64,000 nt of DNA from Blastomyces gilchristii SLH14081 (taxonomy: Eukaryota; Ascomycota; Eurotiomycetes; Onygenales; Ajellomycetaceae), in contig NW_003101664.1 of assembly GCF_000003855.2 (NCBI RefSeq), positions 744,878 through 808,877 on the forward strand, given 5' to 3'. The translations under genes were made by a program, and so were the position numbers. Position 1 is the first letter of the stretch, and each line of letters begins with the position of its first letter. The notes beneath the pieces are model-generated. The model searched no databases. It was not told the DNA's origin and saw only the letters and a program-made list of their open reading frames with translations. Shown piece by piece: positions 21,535 to 31,881 of this stretch.

Positions 21535-24225
21535 GTTGGCGGTTGTGGATTTGCGTGGAAGAGGAGGATAGTATCAAGAGGGTTATTGTTTCAAATAAAC
21601 GATTCTTGCTGGTTTAGAATTGGAGCGATTGGTTTGGTTTATAGATTTCAGGCAAAGTTATCTGTTATTGGAGGAGTGATGATGAGATGAAAGGGGAAAA
21701 CAACCATTCTCGAGGCCGGAGGAGGAGGCATATTTATACAAAATTTCGCTCCTTTCTGTGCTCGAAGCTCAACTCAGCTAACATCAGTCCCCCACACTGC
21801 TGGTTGGCTCGACAGCTGCGCTCATTGACATGGCAAGCCTAGCCTCTAAAGAGGAGTGGGAGTGGCTTAGGCGCATCCTCCCACGGTGGTGAACCCACAA
21901 GCTGAGATCGCGCTTGTTACTACTGGCCCCAGCGATATATAGCCGCATACAAACGTGTGTAAATATAGCCACGGCACAAACTTTCCATTCCTCCCAGCCT
22001 TAAAAGAAGCTGGGCGGTGACGAAGGAGCATTCCTTAGCTTCTTACCAAGCCCACAGCAAACGTTAGTCATCGCTAATGGGTAACTAGATAGCTCTGGCT
22101 GTTCGGCTGGAATTGTTTGCCCACAGGCCTGGTGTAGCTGCAACATGGCATGGCTCCAAATGCGACGACGATCTCTTTATCCCACTCTTCTGCAATCTTC
22201 TTGTTGTAACTATCCGATCCTGCCGATGCAATAATAAGCAGATCTTCTATTATTAGAACCAGGCACAGGACATCCCCGCCATCACTGGCCCATTTGCTCC
22301 CTCTTCCCGCTCCATCTCGGTATCAATAATAATCCCATAAGGAACCGTCGCGGCATCAGAATGCGGGTGAAAGTTCCGCGCGATTGTCAAACAAAAATGG
22401 CAACGGCTCAAGGGTGGCAGCCAGTGACGGCACGGTTTATTAACGCCGCATTAGAGGGCTCTATATCAAAAATATCAATTTTATTCAGATATTCAACTTG
22501 AGAGTACAACCATGCCAAGGCATTCTGCAATTACAAATTAAAATTATGTTCAGCTTCCCTTCAATCCACGCTTGGATGACACTAACCGTCTGGCGTCCTA
22601 AATTGAAAAGGAACAGGCAGAGCTTCTATCTAGGCCGTCACAGGCTCTATGGAAGCACAAACCATTTGCTACTCCATAGTTGTCACAAATTAACCTCATG
22701 GATCTATTTTCGCCCGAAGCGTGATGAGATACATCGATCGATTCACTGCACCTAGTTGGCTACCAGATGGCAGTTTGGAATTGCTCGCTCTCTATTGTGC
22801 TTTTTAACGTCCAGCCAGTTTACTTTGTACTAACTCGGTAGTTACTCAAGCTTTGTAAGGTAAGGTAAGCTACATTCATTATTCAGTGCATAGAAATGGT
22901 GATCGCTCTGATGTTTCCTCCAATTTCTAGCCTTGCGTGGAGGAACGCCAAAATGGTCAGCGCTGTTTATCTCCTCATTTCCCATGCTCTGTGCCAACGA
23001 TGTTAATTCAAATACTACCTGTTGTTTTATTTATTTATTTTTTTCTTTTCTTTTCTTTACTGCAGTCGCTGGGCACTGCTCTGCCACCCGTGGCTTTGCG
23101 CTGTTAAGCTGATCACAGCCATCAATACTAGGCTGGGCTATGGAAGAAACCCATGTCCATTGAACTGGAAAAGTCACCTGCTGGTGAACGGAGTACGACT
23201 GCTGAGCCTTTCTCTACTCTCCTTCTCGCATTTGGTTTCCTGATGACACCATTTTCATCACATTCACTCTGATGGCCTTTCGTCTATATTCGGTCAATTT
23301 GTGGCATAGCCTTGCCACTATGAACACGGAATCAGGGACATAAGGTCTACTCGAAGCCCGCAACACCTATAGCATTTTTACATCCAGCTTAAAGTTGAGT
23401 TGATATTTGATCTAGTTTCTATTTTGCCTCCACTATAATTCTAACTTCCAAAATTCCGAGGGGATTTGTCAAACTACCTGTTAAACCGACAAGCATATCA
23501 GATACCTTCAGCTGGTACCTACCCCCCACCACAGGACTGATCCTTTTGGTGCAGTCGTTTATTGACCTATACTACCTAACCGGAGAGTAGACCGGTTCGA
23601 AATCCTTTCGATTACTCTCCGCTCCTAATATATCCGTCGTGGTGAATATTTAAGCACGTTCTTGAGGGTCAACAGTATGGGCGCTGTTGGCATTTGAACC
23701 CAACAGCACTCCTACGATGGGCGATATTCTATATGACTGCAGCCATCAGTCCTTCCGCAGTCACCCAGAACACACTGCCCCATGCCACGCTACCCCCTTC
23801 ACTTTCCATGGGCTTCTCGCCCATCATTCGCTAGCTCCTGTCGCCTGGCATTGTTCACATTGATCCGAGCCTTCTGGACTTCTAAATTTATTATTAGGTA
23901 GGCAACAAAAACATGGTTACTTCAAGCTAGATCATTACGCACCTGCCCGAAGCGATATGCTAGGGAAATATTGCGGGGGAATGTGAGAGAGTCTCGTGGC
24001 TAACCTTAGAATATTAGGATACATACCCATGGATATTCTTGACTTTGCTGATTAAATATAGATCAACCCAATATTTCATTGTGAAGTTATCCATTATATT
24101 ATATAGCCACAAATATCTGCACTGTATACATGAAAGAGGACATGCGACGGACCTTTACCATACATAAATCAGGCCGCTAGGGTATATGTACACCAACTGC
24201 CACTTCCCATTATGCGAACTTCCGC
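21535..24225. other. 2.7-kb gene-poor stretch
   Basis: No convincing coding region. It holds the upstream region of the secreted-protein gene (CT/GA-rich near 21,540-21,720), a 9-bp-stem inverted repeat at 23,581-23,621 whose loop contains GGTTCGAAATCC, a partial T-arm-like stretch near 23,684-23,704 on the minus strand, and a tract CTTTTCTTTTC near 23,040. The tRNA-like fragments cannot be folded into whole tRNAs. Confidence 0.5.
23581..23621. repeat. Hairpin: 9-bp inverted repeat with B-box-like loop
   Basis: CGGAGAGTA at 23,581-23,589 is exactly complementary to TACTCTCCG at 23,613-23,621. The 23-nt loop holds GGTTCGAAATCC, which looks like an RNA polymerase III B box. No A box was found at a fitting distance. 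Confidence 0.4.
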
Positions 24226-25117
24226 TCACACAACAAGAGCTGCAACCGCCATGGCCACACCACCAATAGCGCCCCAGTTGGCAGCAGCAGTGGCTAGAGG
24301 CATTGCCAAACCGGTGCTGCTGTCAGTGGTGGGAGCATTGGTCCCAGTCGGTGGAGCCTCTGTACCACTTCCAGTCGGCGTAACGCTCGCACCGCTAGAG
24401 GGAGCCGGAGCCGCCGTAGCTCCTTCCAGCTTCTCCAGGCCGGCTGTAATTGTGACTTTCCAGGGCGTGATAAATCCAGAGGTGGGGATTTGGGTAGATT
24501 CTGCGTACGAGGTGGAGAAGCCTTTGCCTGTTTCAGACACCATCAACACTTTCGTGCAGTCGGCCGAGGGACCTTGGATGGTGCATTCGAGATAGTGGCT
24601 CGCGGGGCTGGCGCGGGAGTTTTTTGTGAGCTTATGTGATTTTCGATTTCTCTCTATCCTCGTTGCGAGGGATGCAGGATTGGGAAGGAAGTGAGAGGAC
24701 GACTCTAGAGAACTTACCCATCTTCGCCATACCCTTGGAAGCCCATTGCTACCTTGTTTGGGGGTGATGTAGTGTAACTCACGCCAGGCACGCCGCATTC
24801 GGTGTCGTCAGTCCCTGGGGCACATTCAAGGGCATATACCGTTGCGGTGGGGTCCTGAAGAGAGATCAGCCTTGCTTTAGCATTTCTTTTTGGTTATTTT
24901 TCTTCTTTTTTTCTTCTCTTTTTCCCCCATTCAACACTAGGGTCTATCATTCCTCTTTACCACATTTTCAGTATATTCGTCTTACCGCTTTGACCACAGA
25001 AGCCACTATCGGCTGTGGGTCGACTGGCCCAGGAAAGGCCAGTTCTGTCACAATGCTCTTCTCAGCGCGGCTCAGGCCAAGAAGGCCGAGGGACACCAGG
25101 ACCAAGGAGATCTGCAT
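24226..25117 (-). CDS. GPI-type cell-surface protein, unknown function
   Basis: Three exons, 25117-24986, 24854-24718 and 24607-24226 (GT-AG, in frame), give 216 aa. The N-terminus MQISLVLVSLGLLGLSRA is a signal peptide. The central domain carries four cysteines in two pairs (YALECAPGTDDTEC and YLECTIQGPSADC), a layout I associate with a widespread family of fungal GPI-anchored wall proteins of unknown role. A Ser/Thr/Pro/Gly-rich linker follows from about residue 145, ending in a hydrophobic tail (AIGGVAMAVAALVV) with small residues just before it, as required for GPI attachment. The product is probably at the plasma membrane or in the cell wall. The first exon encodes the signal peptide and short propeptide only. 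Confidence 0.82.
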
Positions 25118-26635
25118 TTTTGGGGAGTAGAGGCTTATCGAGGTATCAAAATATCGGCAGAGGGTCCGGGTGGCTGGCGTATCGAAAGCAAAATATATAA
25201 AAAAAAAGAGCGACGACGAAGTTGGTTCTAACGAGAGTATTTGTGCTTCTGAGTTGAGATATTACACATTTCTCGGGCCGGTGGGCGAAAGAATATATAT
25301 ATCTCAGGACAAATTTCAAGGCTTTTTAAACCCCTGTTGTTTGAATGGGAGCCTCATGTTAATAACGCTAGAGGCAATGGAGCTTAGGATCGCACTTGGA
25401 TATTTAGCTCATCGTCTGGGGGAATCGAGGCTGGCCGATGCTATTTGCTAGAGAGATTTTGACGAACCCTTTAGCCAGAGTAAGACTAGGCTCATTTTAA
25501 GTGCAAGAGATTCTCTCCTCTAGGCACAACTACGAAGCGTCACCAAGTCGTGTTGACTGGCTGCTGTTCTTGACATTCTGCCCAATGAACTTCGGGGTTC
25601 ACGAGTTTCGGGTGTTTCGAAGCAAAAGGGTAGGGAAAAACTAGTAGTTCATGTTCGGGTTCGGATAAAGTTTTTGGAACCTTCACAAGGATTTTTATGC
25701 TTAAAATCTTATTTCATTGAAGGCATCTGATTGGTTCCTTGACATGTCGGCTTTCCCCTTTTGCACATTATTTGTTCGGATCGTGAACTTTTGACTTCGT
25801 CGAGATACAAAGTTGCAATTTGATAGGCCACTCGCGAATATTCTCTTGCTGCCCCCTCCCAGCCACCCACCTACAAAACAATGCATCTTCTACGGCCATA
25901 CTTGGTACTTCGCTAGTCCAAGATCACTAGCCATTTCCCCCGAGCGTCGCTAGCATTATTCTAGATATCTGGTATGATTGGAAAATGCCAGCTTGGGCTC
26001 CACAAATACTGCAAGCGACCTTAGAAGCTAGATCCACTGCTACGATCCCAGATCTACGTCGTATTCGTCTCGTTCCTGGCCCCGGCGCCAAACCCTAACT
26101 ATACAAAAGTAATGGAGCTGCGGAGGTGTTTACCAGAGAGTATGTTTCCTGTATCACGGGTAAGGTTATGTTCTCGGTGTACAGAGTACTGTACATACAG
26201 GCGGAGTAGGTTAGGGAGTACACAAAACGCGTACAAGCAAACAAACCTTTGACGTTGCAGCTTTGTTTGCGCTGATGGCAGTTACGTCTGAATATTAAAT
26301 AAAGTATATACGTCTATTTTTCAGTGGGAATGAAAGGAACAACAGCCTTGACGGATTTTCTTCTTTATTCCACCATTGAAGATTATGCTGGCAGTCGTCT
26401 GGGATGAGAGGCCCTGATCATACGGGCTTTTATTCCCATTCCATACAGCGTAAAACTTGAAACCTTATTTACTGAATATAGGGTTTAGTGATGGCCATCT
26501 CTCGAACAAGCCTCGTGGCGCACAGAGAGAGCCGGCCGGTTTACTCGGGATGATGACATCAGATGGGAATGCTGTTATTCCTGAGAATGATTAGGTCCAA
26601 GAATACATGGAATAGAATAGTTGACGTGGGTCAAT
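25118..26635. other. Intergenic, no gene seen
   Basis: Upstream region of the GPI-type gene. It has a short poly-A run at 25,199-25,207 and the nested stretch GTACAGAGTACTGTACATAC at 26,179-26,198, but no supported coding region. Confidence 0.5.
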
Positions 26636-26637
26636 TA

Positions 26638-26714
26638 ACTGTGCCATGCTTACTCACTCTCTCTAGTGAGTGCGCCACAGTGTACAGAAAACCACACTGT
26701 ACAGAAAATATTTT
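26638..26714 (+). repeat. Left terminal inverted repeat of the pogo-type element
   Basis: Starts ACTGTGCCATGCTTACTCAC directly after the TA target. It is complementary to 27,765-27,841. Confidence 0.9.
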
Positions 26715-27072
26715 GAATATAGTGATCTTCAAAAATTAATTAATAATCATCATCACATCTATCTATAATATAAAGATTATCTATATACTCATTAGAAGGT
26801 GTAGAATCCACTGTAGGTTGAGATTCTATAGAATTATCTTATTATGGTTGAGTGACTGTAGATTTTGTAGATTTGATTCCAATCAATCAAAGATTCTTAT
26901 TGAACTACTTTTTCATCTCATCTGCTCTACAGATTGCAATCTTGCAATTGGCATTCTTAATAGTGAGAACTCCACCTACTTGTACCTGTCTGTGAGAGGA
27001 TTTGATAACCTGATATCTATTTGCTTAATAATGATCTGCAAGTTCACTCTCATGATGCATATTCAATTCCAC

Positions 27073-27717
27073 CTAGATCATGCTACTCTTGAAGATCTTG
27101 TTCAACTGTCTTATCAAATCAGATGTAAGGATATTCTTCACATCTTCTAAGATCTTGACTGCTGCATTGATTTGGTGATATAGTTTTACAATCATCTCTG
27201 AGAAGGTTAATTGTAAGAAGACAGTTGACAGTTGATCTGCAGGTGATGAGATAAAGTGATTGTATACATCATCATCACCATTGTATATGTTGAGATCTGG
27301 GGCATCATCAATGGTAAGAGATCTCAATTGATTGAGAATTATATTGTGATTAACTGGATACATTCCACAGTCAGCAAAGTCAGCTCTCACAGTGCCAGGT
27401 TTGAATGCTTGCAGTCAGACACTCTTCAGATTAGCAAGGAATTGTCTGTCATCATACTGCTCATATCTGTAGCAGGCGGTCTCATTAATAATATCCAACT
27501 AATGAATTCATATCTTAATTGTCTCTTCCTGGCTGTCATTCAATGCTTGATTCATCCTCATAGTCCTTGATTTCTTTCTGTTGATCCTCTCATACAAGGT
27601 GACATATGGGACTTTGAATTCTTGTGACAGAGATGTGATTTTTAATTTTGAATTGCTTTTATACATGTCAACAGCTCTTTGCAACTGCTCCTCAGTGTAA
27701 TTAGAAGATTTAGACAT
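27073..27717 (-). pseudogene. Truncated pogo-type transposase lacking the DDE domain
   Basis: From 27,717 the minus strand encodes MSKSSNYTEEQLQRAVDMYK and then a helix-turn-helix (ITSLSQEFKVPYVTLYERI), the psq-type DNA-binding domain at the start of pogo/Fot1 transposases. After 69 residues it hits a stop; one base out of frame, EFISWILLM reads like the start of the CENP-B-type second helix-turn-helix. At 27,390-27,073 another open stretch contains ADCGMYPVNHNIILNQL, matching the G-xxPfNp-xxVL block that follows the DDE domain in these proteins. Only about 120 bp separate the two parts, so roughly 250 residues including all catalytic acids are gone. The copy cannot transpose itself but could have been moved in trans. 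Confidence 0.75.
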
Positions 27718-27764
27718 GGTTATAATTAATGATGATTATTTAAAGATGAAGAATGAAGATATTG

Positions 27765-27841
27765 AAAATATTTTCTGTATGATGTGGTTTTCTGTACACT
27801 GTGGCGCACTCACTAGAGAGAGTGAGTAAGCATGGCACAGT
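27765..27841 (-). repeat. Right terminal inverted repeat of the pogo-type element
   Basis: Reverse complement of the left repeat for 59 outer bases without a mismatch, followed by TA. Confidence 0.9.
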
Positions 27842-27843
27842 TA

Positions 27844-28884
27844 CAGGCTATTCCACTCGTTTTAACCCTAGCTTGGCTAGTATATACGTTTCTAGTCATC
27901 CACGGAAAGCAGAAAGTCCTTCTGTCAACGGAGGATATTTACAGACGCTTCTAGGAGCCATGTGCGTCCGCTCATGACGACCAAATCTCTCGGTTTCCCT
28001 CCCACGTAAGGTCCAGTAGAGGTTCCAGAAGTGGCTAAAAAACTATTGCCATGCTGTCTTTCAGCAGCTAAGCGGGGACCTTTTACAGGATAATAACAGC
28101 AGCCATACAACTCCATTGACGCCTTGCTGCGCGAAACGTATAGACAGTGGTACATCGCGCACTCGAGGCTTCCCATCCCAGGCGAGGAAGTGGACGAGCA
28201 GGTCCAGCGGTAAGTGGGCCGGCGGGTAGGTGGGTGTCGAGATATGGTTGTGAGTAAACTGCGTTGGAAGTGAGAATTTATATATGTTGCCTTTAATTGT
28301 CCCCGTGGTTCTGATGTTGAAATTTTATTTAACCTATTTGTGCTGGGTGGTACTGTTTATCTTTTGACAGGTAGGTGTTTCGGATGGATATGGATGATGG
28401 TAGGAGGATTAGGATGGTTTTGAGATGCAGACGGCAACTTCGACCGACTTTGAAGCAAGGGCGTGAGGTGATGTTCCGGAGAAGAGGCTAATTGAATTCA
28501 ATAAATAATGGAAGCCAAATGCAATTTTCGTGTTCAAGATCCAAAGCTTGAGGGGGGAAATAAACAGACGAATTTTCCTACCTACTCATACATGCATGCA
28601 TACAAACAGGCATAATAACAAAAGTATTTCGCTGTTCAAAGTAACGAAATGCTCCAGGTCCGTAAAAGAGGACATATCTAACAAAGCAGTGCGGATTACT
28701 ATATGGGCCAGTTTATCCAAACCAAAATATCACCTAGGAATTAAAATGGATGACAAATGCTGTGTGAAGAGAGCTGGGTATAGAAAAGAAAAAGAAAAAT
28801 TAGAAGTTAGGGAGCGCCGAGAAGCATAAAAGGCAAATTACTGATGACACGATCATATCATTTCACGCAGCTTTCCCATAGATT
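27844..28884. other. Intergenic, no gene seen
   Basis: Mixed-composition sequence between the transposon and the 3' end of the ubiquitin-like gene. No domain or convincing splice structure was found. Confidence 0.5.
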
Positions 28885-31107
28885 TCATGTTTCGATGGCA
28901 CGATCTTCTTCCAAGTCATCTGTGGGATGAGCGGGTTGTGGGTCTAGTTCCGGGACTGCGGCGTCCTCAGACTCCTCACCAGATGGGTCACCACGAGCTT
29001 CTGCTTCCTCATTCCCCTGCTCCCTAGCCTGGTTTTCCTCTGCCTCTCTTTCAGCGGCTAATTCATTTTGTCTCGCGGCTTCTGCCGCATTTCTAGCCGC
29101 CACCCGGCGCTCCCCGACACCCGGCACTAGACTTGCAAGGAGAAGAGCAAACGCTCGTTCCGCCGTCCTAAGCCTATTATAAGCACCTGCCGGTTGACTG
29201 TTGGCCATAGCTCCGTTATGCTGCGTTCCAACTGCGGGTCGAAGTCCTTCATTGATGTTATTGGGTTGCATCGGATGCACAGGAGGGACATTTGTGTCTA
29301 CACCTCTGCGCGCTCTACCTGCGTCTCGAGGCTGGTGCGTATCCACAGGCAACAGATTTTCGAGATGTCTGTGTAATGGGTCGATAACCGCACGTTGTGC
29401 TCGCTGTAGTAAATCCGTTTCTGATAGAAGAGCTGTGAGGACTGAAAGTGAAACCAAAATAATCCTGAACCATGTACCATCTTCGCTGAAGATGTAGCAA
29501 AAGAAATAAAGTCTAACGAAAAGCCAAAGCCGTCCTAGTATCCGAGAGAAATTCGCTGGGCCCAAAAATATTCGATGTCGTTCCTGCTGTTGCAAGATGG
29601 CTTGATTCACCGCAGGTGGAATAATCATAGGATTTGGTGCCGCATGTGGCGCTTCATGTGGAATAAATGTTATGGGCGGGTGAATGGTTGGCCTATGAGC
29701 ATGGAATGCCTGCGTTCCCGGCTGAATGGTACCCTGTCCGGGCGCACCAGTTGGAGGAAGAAGTACTGCATGGTAGCCAGATGGGGAAGATACTAAGTAT
29801 ATGGACGTCTGCGTGGGATCTTGAAGAGTGGGTGAGGGGTTAAATAAGGAATTTTGAGGTGAAGAGGTGAAGGAACGGGTTCTTAAAAGCCTTATTTGAT
29901 CTACCCGAGCAGTAAGGGACGATAGTCGAGCGAGAAGGTTTTCAGGCATGATGTCTCTTGGCGCAAGTGGATTGCGATCCTGTTCATCCAGGATTTGGTA
30001 AAGTTGAATACGTGTACGACAAATACTCTCAATGGTCGGAAGCTGGCCTCGCCGTACCTGGCTTTCCATACCGAGTATTTGTTCAAGTATTGCGGGGATT
30101 CTTCGTCGATTTTCACCTAAAGTTCCCACGCCCATTCCGGTCTCACCGAGCCAAGTGGGACGACTGGGAGGAAAGCTTGCCGTGCGTTGAATGGGGAAAG
30201 GTTGGGTTGCAGAGGAATCGAACAATGTGGCCCTCGAAGAGGTTGATTGTGAGTCCGATGGGTTGCGATCTTGGTTACTGGGTATCGAACTCATCCGCTC
30301 GCTTTGTAGGTTCGGCGTCGACAACCCAAATCTCGTACCATATAAAGGTGAGTTGACATCAACATATAATGGCGAATCAATGTTATTCTGTATTGGGATA
30401 CCGGCCGGATTTATCGCTGTGGAAAGTCCGGCTTGTGCGGGGCGATTAGTGGATGGCAACCGTGCGTTCTGAGCGATTTGCGCAGCCAGATGCTGATGTT
30501 GTGCTATGACCTGCTGGCGTAGAGTAGCTACCTGGTTGGCGGCAGTTGCAGAGTTGAACTGTGCTTGCACTTGTGGTCGCGGTGCTGTTGGGTCAGTGTG
30601 GCTTGTGCCGCTTGTCCGAAGGCGTAAGCCGGATGGCTCCTGTTGAGGGTTCGGCAGGCCGGGGTTCGGGAGATCTGGGGCGAGATTTGGTGGAGGAGGA
30701 ATGGTAACTCTCACTTGGCTAGGGGGAAGAACAAGATGCATTGTGTGCACCCGACCCTAATCGCAGACCGAGTCCCATAAGTTTGTGACCTTCGGGACTA
30801 AAGTGAGAGGGGTTGAACTTACGTCTGCAGGTGCGACAATATTGCCTAGCTGGTCTTCATTGTTCAACAGAGGCTTTCCCCTATATATGAGTCTCTGTAC
30901 ATCTGGGCGAGGGTGGTTGGGTAACGCTTCAGACAGTCGAGTCTTCAACTCTAGGATCTTGATTGCAAGAGGAACGTTGTTCAGAGTAACCCGGTTCTGA
31001 AGGGATGGAGATACGATATGAAGAACGATAGTCTGCACATCGCTGCTGGATGCGCTGCTCAACCCATCTACGCCGTCTATATTCCTAGGCTTGGTATCTG
31101 TCGACAT
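28885..31107 (-). CDS. Ubiquitin-like-domain membrane protein (Usa1/HERP-like, ERAD candidate)
   Basis: Two exons, 31107-30823 and 30756-28885 (GTAAGT-TTAG), give 718 aa. Residues about 24-110 form a ubiquitin-like fold (TIVLHIVSPS, LEGT-like ILELKTRLSEALP, RLIYRGKPLLNNEDQL, then across the splice VHTMHLVLPP). A long Pro/Gln/Ser-rich linker follows. At about residues 500-542 the sequence FSRILGRLWLFVRLYFFCYIF and then WFRIILVSLSVLTALL gives two close hydrophobic segments, with a charged, Ala/Glu-rich tail facing one side. Ubiquitin-like domain plus a late hydrophobic hairpin is the plan of HERP and yeast Usa1, scaffolds of the Hrd1 ubiquitin ligase at the ER membrane. Homology is inferred from layout only; the ligase link is therefore tentative. 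It is transcribed divergently from PSD1, 774 bp away. Confidence 0.75.
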
Positions 31108-31881
31108 CCTGGCTTCTAGGTTTCCAATCTCCTCAGACTCCTCGTCGTTTGGAGTTACGGATGAACGTCCGGAGGCGCTGGGGGAGATGCCAACAATGCG
31201 ATCAGAATTTGACGGCTGACGAAAGGCTATGTAAACAACATCCAGATCAGAAGTTGGTGGTATAAGATATGGTATTTAACCACACGAGATTAGTATGAAC
31301 AAGAAACGTGTCGCTTCACCTGGAAGACGGACGGGGGAGATATGTGGAGCGAGGTGGAGGTGGGAGATGACGGCAGAATTCGCTGGGCAATCCAGTCAAC
31401 ACAAGCACAAACAGCTAGTACACAACAAGCTGGGTCATTCAGCGAACGAAAGACAGCGTGGAACCAAGCGCGGTATATTATTGCATTAATGACACCATCT
31501 GCCCGCGCGGACTGATCCTGTTTCAGTGCAACGATGACGATGCGATGCGGATGCTGGCAACGACTGGACTGACTGAGGTGGCCTGAACCCGATCCGGGAG
31601 CTGCTGACTCAGCGGCGATATCTTGCTCGGCTCGGATAAACATAAATCTGTAACTAATTGTATGGAAACTATTAACTCCATAATTTGCGAGTCAACTTTC
31701 CACGCTGACGTCGATTAGGGAGACAAATTGATTAGCAATTTTGCGCCTTTCTCGGGTCCACGTCTTGGGTTCAATTGGATTCATGGGTATGCTTATGCAA
31801 CTCAGTGCCATGTCGGGGTGATAATCTGCCGCCTACTATCTCTATAATTTATGAAGCACTGAAGGGAAAACGCCGTTCAGC
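31108..31881. other. Divergent promoter region between the Usa1-like gene and PSD1
   Basis: 774 bp serving two start codons on opposite strands. It includes CAGTCAACACAAGCACAAAC and a TGACGTC at 31,707-31,713, a CRE-like site. I see no further gene. Confidence 0.5.

Larger units (their letters stand above)
26638..27841 (-). mobile_element. Internally deleted pogo/Fot1-type DNA transposon
   Basis: A 1,204-bp element bounded by terminal inverted repeats of about 77 bp. The outer 59 bp are identical, then three mismatches, then 15 more matching bases. It is flanked by TA on both sides (26,636-26,637 and 27,842-27,843), the target duplication of the Tc1/mariner superfamily. Inside, the minus strand encodes a pogo-type DNA-binding start and a transposase C-terminal tail with no catalytic core between. 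Internal sequence is almost CpG-free whereas the repeats keep several CpGs. The repeats hold a small palindrome (ACTCACT..AGTGAGT) and a repeated ACAGAAAA. Confidence 0.9.

Noticed and set aside
24212..24595. 127-codon plus-strand frame rich in Ala and Pro
   Set aside because: Complement of the Ser/Thr-rich tail of the GPI-type protein, whose signal peptide, cysteines and splice sites are on the minus strand.
29194..30472. Several plus-strand frames within the ubiquitin-like gene
   Set aside because: Antisense shadows of a minus-strand exon whose domain layout is clear.
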